Positions 33,956-43,989 of a stretch of 64,000 bases of DNA are shown here, one piece after another; within the stretch, counting starts at the first letter, position 1; each line of letters begins with the position of its first letter. Location of the stretch: NCBI GenBank assembly GCA_949130485.1, contig OX422185.1, forward strand, positions 3,835,115 through 3,899,114. Direction: 5' to 3'. The notes under the pieces were generated by a model. The model had not been told where the DNA came from, did no database searches, and worked only from the letters and a program-made list of their open reading frames with translations. Position numbers and translations under genes: made by a program. The stretch comes from Agelas oroides (lineage: Eukaryota > Porifera > Demospongiae > Agelasida > Agelasidae).

Positions 33956-34474
33956 GTGTGCAACACATTCTTTTTGATATTGTCTCATTCTCTTTTGCTA
34001 AATTTTTAGGAATTTTCCTCCAGAAATGGCTTGATTTGTTCAAATATTTAGCGTAGTTGCCTAAATTTAGGCACTTTGATTACATTAACGATGCCTAAAT
34101 ATAGGCAGCCATAATTTATAAGGTCTTCAGGTTGAGCTAATCTTTAGCAATGCCTGCCTAAATTTAGGCAGCCATGCTATGGAGGTAGTCTAAACAGTGC
34201 ACAAAAATATGCTCGGCCTAAATTTAGGCACCTGCTGTGTAGTCTGTGTCTTGAATGTGCCTAAATTTAGGCATCTGCATCAATTTTGAAGCAAAATGAT
34301 GCAAATTTAAAGGCATTTATGGATAAAAGTTTTGAGAATATGCTGCCTACTTTTAGGCAGCGTGCTGAATATTTATAAGATTTTACTTGAGTTTTTGTAC
34401 TTTGCTAAAGATTTTGCACAAAAATTCAAAATCGTGCAAAAGAGAATGAGATAGTACAAAAAAATGTGTTGTGC
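33956..34474. mobile_element. MITE carrying six TGCCTAAATTTAGGCA palindromes
   Basis: Terminal arms of about 45 bases (caacacatt.tttttg.tattgtctc, then attctcttttgc) are inverted at 34425-34474. Inside lie six copies of a 16-base palindrome TGCCTAAATTTAGGCA or one-to-two-base variants, at 34058, 34092, 34155, 34215, 34258 and 34344. It lies directly upstream of the caspase exon (175 bases). No coding frame. Confidence 0.75.
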
Positions 34475-34649
34475 TGCTAATTGGAGAAATTAGCCTCCCA
34501 AAGTTGCCAAAACTTGCAACATTTGGAACATCTAAGTTGCCAAAAATGACTTCTGAGCACGGCACTCTAGAGCCCTGTTATTGATACAACTGACAGTAAT
34601 TTGATATTACAGTGTCATGAGACAACATTGATCTGTTCTGTATATACAG

Positions 34650-35512
34650 ATAGCCTCCCTAGTGGGAATACTCCTCAGGTTAGGAATGCAGATGATCGTG
34701 GGGACTCCAAAACAAAAGCAACCATAAATCTACTCCTCAATAATGAGTCGAAAGAAGTGAAAGTAGCCACCAAACCACCAACGCCAACTGTTTATGAAAT
34801 GGCTTATGATCGCATGCATGGGCTTGCTGTGATTGTCAGTAACACAAACTTCTCCAAACCTGAGAAAACACGTGACGGTAACCAGAATGACGAAGACAAC
34901 CTGTCTAAAACATTCCAATACTTGGGTTACACTGTTGTGATCTATCAAGATTGTAAGAAAGAAGAGATGGTGGAAATATTTAAAACAATCGCAAAACGTA
35001 CTGAACTTGAAGATCATGACAGCTTTGTCTGCTGCATTCTATCGCATGGCAGAGAAGGGAACATACAAGCTGTTGACGATGAATATGTGGATCTGAAAGA
35101 GATTACTTCACAGATAAAGGATTGCAAAGCTCTCAATGGAAAACCAAAAATGTTCTTCATTCAGGCTTGCCGAGGTGATGAGCATGACCTCGGTACAGTG
35201 AAACATGATGGCATCTGTGAAGAGTCAATGCCAAAGATTCCTAAAGAAGCTGACTTCTTTTTCGGCTATGCTACTCCAAGAGGCTATGCGGCAAGGCTCC
35301 GTCGTAAGAATGGATCATATTATATGAAGGCACTTTGCGAAACCTTCTGCCAATATGCAAAACATGCAAATCTGGTGCACATGCACACCATGATTAACAG
35401 CAAACTTGCAGATGATAAGCACAAATCTGAAAACAAACAGATATCGGTGTATGAAAGTCAACTACGGAAATCTGTTTACTTTTTCGAAGTGCCAGCTAGC
35501 GATCTAGATTGA
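34650..35512 (+). CDS. Caspase (cysteine-aspartate protease), main exon
   Basis: A caspase domain of about 250 residues is encoded on one exon. In order: the start of the large subunit (YDRMHGLAVIVSNTNF, supplying the Arg of the substrate pocket), the catalytic His in CILSHGREGN (codon 35045-35047), the catalytic Cys in FIQACRGDE (codon 35168-35170), then the small-subunit start FFFGYATPRGY, GSYYMKALCETF and a final beta-strand SVYFFEVP. The usual pocket SWR motif reads AARLRR, so substrate choice may differ. The exon is taken to start at 34650 after the acceptor tatatacag (phase 1), because the four upstream candidate exons are all phase 1. An open frame from ATG 34601 is the alternative. 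About 65 residues precede the domain and no CARD, DED or Death fold is visible in them. The 5' exons of the gene are uncertain. Expected role: proteolysis in cell death or inflammation-like signalling. Confidence 0.88.
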
Positions 35513-36025
35513 ACTTTAATCACTACTGTGCATTTTGTTAGCATTGTTAGCTAGCTACACAAACGTTTCTCAGCTGTAGATATAGGTTATATCAACTGTA
35601 AATGTACAGTTTCTTTGGAAGTTTGTGTTCCAATTTTTATAGTTCCAAGGCTAATCTCGATATACTATAAAGCAGTAACCGCACCCCAATTTGAAAGAAA
35701 TACTGAGTAGGATATAGGTTGACAGCCCAGCTTGTCCTGCCCATAACAAATTTTGCAGAAGTTTTACTTGAGGAGGATCTGGTTGCACAATCGAGTTCAC
35801 TTTACATAGCAATAGAATTTTGTCCAAATTAGAGTATATAAGCAGATCTCTCCATTGCTACTATCCATTGTACATCAACATTACGGGGTTCATTTCATTC
35901 CTTGCTGTGTTCTCAAAGGTGCATGGTGTTGTCACATGATAAACCTCTCTTGTGGCTATATTAAATCAGTTTTAAGTTCTAGTAGCAGATGGTTGTGAGC
36001 AGACACAAGTGCACACCAAATTACT

Positions 36026-36031
36026 AATAAA
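36026..36031 (+). terminator. Possible polyadenylation signal of the caspase gene
   Basis: AATAAA about 515 bases after the caspase stop codon. Another lies at 36268. No other gene was seen in 35513-36329, so one of these probably ends the transcript. Confidence 0.35.
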
Positions 36032-36329
36032 GCACTTGCTGACATTTTGGTGTCCAGGCTTCAACCTCTAAGCTGTGCATCGTGTGCTTGTCTCCCACAT
36101 TTGGGAATGTCTTATCTCTACCACTCAGTACACAAACTGTGAAATTGTTAGCAGCATGGTGCGTGCTCTTGCAGAGCAATTATTACTAGCTGTCCGGTGG
36201 GCTATATATGTATCCCACTGCATTGGACAGCCATACTAAAGAACACTAAAGAATTGTTGAGTTGAGGAATAAATATGCAAAGTTTGCATACTACAGTTTG
36301 TATCATTCACATTCTTTGTATCAGCATAA

Positions 36330-37410
36330 CCAAGATAATGAAAGCTAGCAACTAGTAATGTGCTTTGTAAGTGTGTTAAGTTATGTTGTTGCACTGTTAC
36401 AGTATATTATTACAATGTATACATGTACATATAGCTATGCTTCCAAACGACCATATCACCACTATAGTATAGTTTTCATTGACCTGTATGGTACGAGCAA
36501 GATATGAATTTGTATTTAGGGCATGCCTTTGAAAAGTCCGATTTCGATCTTGCTCAGTGACCTTGCAAGTACTTTTAACTCCTGTGGTGTGTAGAAAGGC
36601 ACAACCATACTGACCTGCTACCCAGGAAACACTGCATACTTAGTAAGTTATATCCATGCACTTCTTATACTATACCTATGTGATCTGCAATAAAAATATA
36701 TACAGCAAGCTAGTTTAGTGCATGTAGCTACAAGATCTTGTAAAATTACTGGAGAGTAAACATTTCAAACTAATATGTTCAAGCTGATTTATGCATTGAC
36801 CAGGCTCACCTTCATAGCAAACCTTCGTACTCCCACGGCTTCACCCACCGGATGCACAATTCGGCCTGTACCCAGAGTTAAGCCTAGATTCTATTTATAG
36901 TATACGTTCAATGCGGAGTTACACTGTACTTTACGGATCGAGTATTGGTATTCCGCGTTCCACTGGTCAAGTAGCTTCGCTCCCCAGCCTCATTTCCTCT
37001 TTCCGTGAGAAAGAACCTGGGTACGAGGCTACTGGTCAACTGGGTGAAACGAATATACAAGTGAGGCCAGTAACAGTCACTGCATGTTTTGTTCTTTTGC
37101 AGTAGATGTCTAGGTAGTCTTCAGCCTGAAAACAATCTCAGCTGTGTAACATCTGAATGCACGTCACTTTATCCTGATTGACTATGACTATATCTGGCGA
37201 TAAATTCAGTGATTTGAGAGCAGATTTATAGTGTAATGTACATAGCTAAAATGACTGTTTTTCAGTAGGATTACACTGATTTGCCGAAGTATACGAGTAC
37301 CTGCATCTTTGTTATAGTAGATTTGAAATGGCTGACATAACCCACAGATAAGCATATGATTTTATCTACAGTATTGTGTTTTTTTTATTTTTTATTTTTT
37401 TTTGGAGAGG
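36330..37410. repeat. Duplicated block (partner 53541-55468)
   Basis: From 'ccaagataatgaaagctagca' onward this matches 53541-53960 closely, and the match resumes with the 'ccgcgttcc.ctggtcaa' repeats and the 'agtacctgcatctttgtt' block up to about 37410 and 55468. The partner is longer because it holds extra tandem copies and a foldback element. Confidence 0.85.
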
Positions 37411-37677
37411 GCACTTACTATACCTTACTGGTTAGCCCAAATGCCGTAGCTATAAAAACTAGGCAAGAAGCAAGTCTTCATGGATGATTGGTGTACCGGA
37501 TTAGTTTACTCCTGACTTCTAGACAATCAGATGTGATGAATATTTTGTCATAATATTATCACCTACACTTTAGCGATTCACTGCTGGCTAACATATATGT
37601 GTGTTCACAAACTTTTTTCCAGAAAAGGGGCCCCTTGAGGCTTTTAAATTGTTACCTTTTTTGTTACCTTTTACCTT

Positions 37678-38092
37678 GATGTTTACTTGTGGAGGTAATA
37701 TTGATAATCTTGGAGGTGACTTCCTAGTTTGTTGTTTTTAACAGTACTAATCAGTTTGCTAGGAACTGCTCCATCTCTGTCCAACTGCAATCACAGAAAT
37801 TTCACCAGGGTGAGCCCTAGTATTCTGATCATACTCAGACTTGCTACAGACTGGAAGATTGTTTTCACATGTGCATAATTATGTGAAATAGGTCGGAGGA
37901 GATGTTGTGTTGTCATCATTATCATTGGTGCTGGATTAACATGTCAAACACTTCGCCAGAAGGCCAGTGAGTTTGCAGTTGTTCCTTTGCACTGCATTAT
38001 AACACACTTCCTGCAAGTATAGCAGAGTTGTTTTTAAAACAAGTTGAACGTCAATACCACTGGATAGATTCTGGCCAGTGAGTAATATATAC
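37678..38092 (-). pseudogene. Fragment of the POMP-repeat receptor gene
   Basis: Matches 50655-51105 of the intact minus-strand receptor gene. A recognisable piece reads TGQNLSSGIDVQLVLK, and further pieces correspond to the region between the POMP repeats and the membrane part. It has small internal deletions and no long frame, and both ends of the gene are missing. It follows the 36330-37410 duplicated block, whose partner lies beyond the 5' end of the intact gene, so the two pieces arrived with a rearrangement or from another paralogue. Confidence 0.85.
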
Positions 38093-39086
38093 AGTGGCTT
38101 TGAGCCTGTTGATTGTATCAGGCATGGCAGGTCTTCTGATGGCCTAGATTGTTCTAAAATGAACTGGTATCCATTATTCCTTGAGGCATGGGAGATATGT
38201 TTTCTTCCACACCCTTCTCCAGGAGTGAGGAACATATGTTGTTGGCTCTGGAGTATAATGTTTGTGCTGCTTTCAAAGCACCTCAAGTATAGTGATTGTC
38301 CTACTTTCAAAGCATCTCAAGAAACAGTTTTACCTGCTATCCCAGTGCCAGTATTGCAGCAGATAGAGGACACCACCAAGAAACTCATTCCGTGACTGAT
38401 GCAGGGGGATAGCGACATACATTTCACATTGTACTTACTGTATCAAAGCTACAGTGTCTTCACTCAACATTTTACTTACAAAATGTGTATCATCTTGTTG
38501 GTCCGTTTTAGCACTCTATTGATTTGTCAGTTATATATCTTTATTGAAACTTGTAATCATTGTGTATAGCCGCAGAAATTTGATGTTCATCACAGGTTTT
38601 CTAGGCAGTAACAATGATGCATTGCACTTGTACAGTCTAGTGTATTTCAGCATCCTGGTATTAAAATCGCAAGGAAAAGGCTTGTGAAGCAATGAATCAG
38701 AATTTCACAAGGAACTACCTTATGCTGTTGACTGTCTGACAGTAGAAATGACCTGAAGACTACGAGTCAGGACAGATGCCAACAAGACCACAGCTTCAAG
38801 CAAGAACTGCGATCGATGCCATATCACTTCAACCTATGACATCATGGACAATTATAAAAGACTAATGTATAGTAGCTATTATCATGACACCACATAGTGG
38901 AATGGATTCACTTGAGGTGGTAGTGGACGTAATTAAGTATAAGATAATGATACCTGAGTTAAAGACCTTATGTCATTATTACTTTGATATCAATACAACA
39001 AAAATGTTTTGATATACTATTACTAGATGCACATGATTGTGAATGATGTACAAGTACAGTACAACTGTATGCTACTCTAGTTGATG
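38093..39086. other. Non-coding stretch, nothing recognised
   Basis: No exon, RNA gene or repeat family was supported here. Confidence 0.4.
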
Positions 39087-39179
39087 TAGCCTCGGATCTT
39101 CCCATTTTTGATAACTTCTTGTGTCATAATGTAAATGCTGGAATGGGGGAAGGTCTGGGAATGAGTAGGAACAAGGCTA
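39087..39179. mobile_element. TAGCC foldback MITE, 93 bp, old copy
   Basis: Starts TAGCCTCGG and ends AACAAGGCTA. The flanks TAGTTGATG (39078-39086) and TAGTTGACG (39180-39188) form a 9-bp duplication with one change. The internal arms have diverged. Confidence 0.7.
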
Positions 39180-39750
39180 TAGTTGACGGTCGTTTAAATT
39201 GTCAGGTCACGCATACAATTTAGCTGCGCCCATCCTTGTAAACAATGAGCAATCCCTTATTGAGTCACCTCTCTTCTGTGAAATCAATTATCAGACTCAA
39301 TGTATCAGTGATTTCTTACAAGGCCCGGTAACTGGCAATATTTTCAGTTGGCCAAGAACTTGCTCTTTCTGACAGTGACTTCTAGTGGAAACACTGAACA
39401 GAGTTCACTTCAGTGGCAGTGACTTCATGCCTAGCCAGATAGGTTGAAGTTCTTTGTTATTAACAATCACCTGACGGATGGAGTCTCTTTCAATCTGGTG
39501 TCTTGCTGGCGTCGTTCTGTTTTATCAAAACTCTGCTGTCATCACCATTCGACACAGAGGGTGTGGCACACATTCACAATTATGACGTACCGTTTCAAAC
39601 GGTGTACGTATGCATGTGAACGTGTGCCATCCCCGCGTGGACGGCTGGACACGAGACCAGAGTTTTTGTACTTCCGTACTCGAACTCGGAGACGGCGTTG
39701 TGGCATCCGTATCCACGTATTGTCGTAACCGGTTGAACTTGGGGGCAAAC

Positions 39751-39892
39751 ATGAAGTGGAAGAGCTCTCTGGGTCACTGTAGCCGATTTATTATCATAGA
39801 CAACGGTTGTCATTTCTCGTTCATAATTTTTGCGTGTGCTGTAGCCTTTCTGGCTACACCAACTGTAGGCGGGGACACAAAGACGGAACAGG
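39751..39892 (+). CDS. Candidate first exon with signal peptide or anchor
   Basis: ATG at 39751 opens 47 codons (MKWKSSLGHCSRF... then a hydrophobic run FSFIIFACAVAFLATPTVG) and runs into a strong donor gtacgt in phase 1. The hydrophobic stretch at residues 22-40 fits a signal peptide or anchor. Possible partners are the phase-1 acceptor at 40622, giving a short Cys-containing secreted peptide, or the Death-domain exon at 44015. The second would put the Death domain on the wrong side of the membrane, so I prefer the first. Confidence 0.35.
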
Positions 39893-40621
39893 GTACGTAC
39901 CTTTTACTATAAGTTACGTTTATATAAGCTGCTTTACTTTGGTTAGCAGAGCTAATGAGTGTACTAAAAGTGATGAATTTTGACCACCAAAATGGCGGGT
40001 AGCAACGGTTGCCATGCTGGTTAATGGTATTCATGAGATAAACGTTCGCTAGGCCTCAGCACATTTTTCCTTTTTTCTTCCCATTATTCTATTCTCTAAT
40101 TCACCAAATAATCCCCTATTATTCTTGTAATTATTCTTTTCTTTCTGAAACTTTCTCATACAAGAACACAATTAATACTACACGTAGTATGCAAATATTG
40201 AAGTCCACATTTGTTATATTGAACCATCAGTGTGGTAGCAATTAATACGTACACGTAGTATTCAACTATTGAAGTCCATGTTTGTTATATTGAACCATCA
40301 GGCGTCCATGCTATATGGTGCGATTCGTGCCCTTCCATTGCTCACTATGCTCAGCTCAGCCAGGTTTGTCTGCACGTGGCCGTTAGTTCGAACTTTGAAC
40401 CTTGATTGGGCAATTTAACCCCATTATTCCCAAATTATTCTTTTATAAGCACACCTATTATTCCCAAATAAATTCCTGAATAATGTGCGGATGCCTAGTT
40501 CGCGCCGTAACTGGTCTATATCTACTGCTCCATAATAATTCCTGTCTCGTGATGTATGCCACTGTCTACGTCACACATGCTAATTATTCAATTATTTTGT
40601 AACCTCATAACCGTGCGAACA

Positions 40622-40777
40622 GTATCTTCGGGTGATATTTTTTACCAGGCCTTCTCAGCGTTATTCATACTGCAAGCGACGATAGCTGCGGAGGAGGACT
40701 GCGTACGAGGCTATAAGAAGGCTCTACCAGACCTTTCTTGTATTAGTGCTGCTGCAACTGACAAATGCTGGAGTTAG
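40622..40777 (+). CDS. Candidate terminal exon of a short secreted peptide
   Basis: The acceptor cgtgcgaacag precedes it. In phase 1 it reads through SALFILQATIAAEEDC and ends ISAAATDKCWS before TAG at 40775. It would join 39751-39892 in frame to give a peptide of about 99 residues. No family recognised, and coding status is doubtful. Confidence 0.25.
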   Translation, partial: VSSGDIFYQAFSALFILQATIAAEEDCVRGYKKALPDLSCISAAATDKCWS

Positions 40778-42355
40778 AATGCCTTGTTACATATCACTCC
40801 AAGAAGAGAAATGTTGTGACCAGAGGTTTGTTGTTTTAGTCACATGAATCAGGTTCATAGCAGGGATTTTCAAAAGGGGGGTTTCATTGATGTGTATGTA
40901 TGCATGCATAAGCATGCAAAATTAGGGGGTCTGGAAGCATGCTCCCCCAGAAATTTTTGAAACATTAGATGCTCTGAGATTGCTTCTGAGACCATTTTGG
41001 GACAGAATCAGAGCCGTAGTAGCTACATGGTCTGCAGAGTATTGTGTCCTGTTTTCTCCTGACAGTGTATCTTATACATGTGTGAACGTTACTAAGCCAG
41101 CTGACGAAGGAAAGTCATTAGAAGAGATAGTCCAGGCTGTTCAGTTTCCGCTTCAATGTTGGCAGAGAATCACTATAGGGCAAATCCTTGAGCACCTGAA
41201 ACAACGATTCATTTACATGCATTCATTAGGTATGCATATGCATTTGTGTCGCTGTAATGACAGTCATGTTCTGGATTCAGTCCTCAGTAACAAACGCGTT
41301 GCACAGCCGAACTTGTTTGGATGGCATAGATTCTCAATGCAGGCTCATGTACAACTTACAAATGATATTTTTGAAGGCCAAAAGGGGGTTTGAGCGAACC
41401 CCCCCCCCCCCCCTCCCTTCCCTGCCTACAGACCTGTCGGAATGAACAATTGAAATGTATGGAGATGCTCTTAAGAAATTTCTTATATTCCCTACTGGAT
41501 GGCTCCCAATGGGTGTAGTATGTCTTAGAAGTTGTCATTTTTAACTAGCTCACAGTAGCATGAGTGAGTGAGTGAGTGAGTGAGTGAGTGAGTGAGTGAG
41601 TGAGTGAGTGAGTGAGTGTATAGCATGTATCCAACATTCAACTGAAACAGCATACTTTTGGTCACAACATTTCTGTTTTCACTGTGATATATGAGGCTAC
41701 ATCCTGTATATCCAAACATCCATTAACACTTAGAACGTGAAGCGCCAATATTTGAGGTAAGTCGCTGCCTGTTGAGTAGTAATAAGTGTAGACCACATCT
41801 TTCCACTACAGGGAAGGCAGGAAGGGGCGATGCTAGTTTGTGATCGATTGTGTATTATGAGAAGGCGGTCCAACGCGAAGCTTTTTCTTGAACACAGGGA
41901 ACAAGCGGCTTCCAGGTTTTACATAAGGCTGGAATACTAGCTTCAAATAACTTGGAGATGGGTTGGTCTGTCAGAGCTGTACATAACAAATGAGAAAATT
42001 GGCACCATTTCAGATTGCTGGTAAGCTACGAGGTACACCTATATACAGATAATGGCTTCAAACAGCTGCAAATCGCTTACCTCAGCAAGTTAGATAAACT
42101 TGTCCAGCTTAGTTACATGCTGCTATCTAAGCAAATCAGACCGCTTGCCAGCCCTAGGGCTTACTAAGCAAGGCTTGTCACTTTGACTGATTTCCTGTTA
42201 CTAAACAGTGACGTGTAAGTAATTTCCACATTCAAAGTGTTAATTAACAACAACATTTCACAATGCAAATAACATACTGTGACATTTCTACAGGCACAAT
42301 TAGGCTTTGTAAAAGGGCAGCAGAAAATATAATTCATATGGTGTGTTCAGTGTCA
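40778..42355. other. Intergenic stretch with simple repeats
   Basis: It has a run of about 17 C at 41399-41414 and a (GAGT)n microsatellite of about 15 units at 41559-41618. A 137-codon frame at 40980-41393 has no recognised domain and is not called. Confidence 0.45.
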
Positions 42356-43053
42356 TCCCATTTCGTCTAATCCCATTTTGTCTAATCCCATTTCGTCTAA
42401 TAAAAAGTGCAAATGTCCCATTTCGTCTCAAATTTTTTACATTTTTTTGGTCAGTGAGAATACATCAGAGTGGTTAATGTATAATCTTACTAAAATGGCT
42501 CTCACTCTGGGCTACTTCCTGCAAAGCTTCATGGTAGATTTTTGGGATTGGGGTCGTCTCCTCCTTGGCTCTTTTCTTCATCTTCTCCTTAACCTTCTCA
42601 AGGGCTGTTTCAGCAGTTGCTAGAGGGTGTGTGTGTTGTTGGTTGCAGCTGACAAGCTGGTCACTGCTGTCAGTCACAGCTCTTCCACAGCACAGCTCTT
42701 CCACAGCAACTTCGATCGTGGCATCGCCAATAGATCTGCCCATCTGCAGTCCTGTTTAGGGTATACCTGTACCCCTGATACAGGAGTATGCGAGCTCCTC
42801 TAGTAGATGTGCCAAATTCCATTCTGCCAGTACAATAGAGTCTCTGTAGAGATCTCCCATTATATATCCAAGCCTAGCCAAAAGATCTGAGGGCATGTCA
42901 ACACTAACCTTTAGACCCTAGGTACATTCTGGGACAGTCAAAAGGCAAGACAAAAGATCTAAAGTTGTCCCAAAAAAATTTTAGACGAAATGGGACATGT
43001 GCACTTTTTGTTAGACAAAATGGGATTAGATGAAATGGGATTAGACAAAATGG
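42356..43053. mobile_element. MITE with tandem CCCATTTCGTCTAAT ends
   Basis: The left end has three tandem 15-base units (cccatttcgtctaat type), then a gap and another partial unit. The right end carries the inverse arrangement (attagacaaaatggg, attagatgaaatggg). Both arms also share 'aaaaagtgcacatgtccca'-like sequence. The interior has no recognised gene. Exact target duplication was not resolved. Confidence 0.72.
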
Positions 43054-43429
43054 CCTTAAATCGGTGTGTTCTATAGTGATTGCAGTGTCCTAGTTATGAA
43101 TACTACTGCATGCATGCTCCTGTATCACGAGTTGGAGTGTATAATTTGGATGCCTCATGCACGTTTAGTGAGTAGCTATATTTACAGTAATCACTATATA
43201 TGTATGCTTACATGAGACATTCAATAGCAGATGTCTCAACTAACGCTGCAGTAACGCTATAATTATACTTCATTAATAATATGGTAAAGCTACTTTACAA
43301 TTACCCTACTTTACAATATGAATCTACATATTCCACTGTTCACATGACTAAACCAACTTGCATGCTAGCGTATATAGTCAGTTTCAAGGTACTCAACTGC
43401 CTGTTTCATTCGAGTTAGTTTCTTAATTG

Positions 43430-43949
43430 GGGCGAGCCTGAGTGAGCCCCACATTATCGTGTTGAATGCAAGCGGTGTCTGTATGTTTGTATGTATGTAT
43501 TCGTACGTCGTACCGTAATTACATTTGTATTTATTGAATAACGAAATCTGCGTTGTGAAAAATCTGGAAATGGACGTTTGTTTCTCGGCAGTCTCATAGG
43601 TACGTTTCTCAACATAAGGGGTTGTCGATATAGCACTATCGTGTTGTCAAAGTGGCCCGTGAAGGACCCCGAAAACAACGGAGAAAGGGAAATGTAGAAT
43701 TGAACACCAACAGAGCGCGCCGCACTACTGAAACAGCAGCCTGAGCAAAAAAACACAAACTGAGTAAGCCTAGAACAAAAGATAAAGCAAGGCGTGCTGC
43801 TTGTGTAGCTGCACGTGTAGCCACGTCCAGATAACAGTCATAGCAAGTAGCTCAACCTAGATTGAACAGCGCTAGCTACGTGAGTTAGATGTCACTGCCA
43901 GTCCAGCAATTAGAGACACCCGCCACTGCTTGCTCAGGCTTGCCCCACA
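43430..43949. mobile_element. MITE with GGGGCGAGC ends, relative of 17334-17818
   Basis: TTGGGGCGAGCCTGAG at 43430 pairs with CTCAGGCTTGCCCC ending near 43949, flanked by short att/aat. It ends about 40 bases before the first codon considered for the Death-domain gene. Confidence 0.65.
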
Positions 43950-43989
43950 ATGCATCGTATTCTGCTAGTTCAGTTATGCCATTCATTAC

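Noticed and set aside
34058-34359. Spaced palindromes as a CRISPR array
   Set aside because: Spacing is irregular (34 to 86 bases), the repeats are only 16 bases and lie within a MITE in animal DNA.
41525-41719. Minus-strand frame with a repeated THSL motif
   Set aside because: It is the translation of the (GAGT)n microsatellite.
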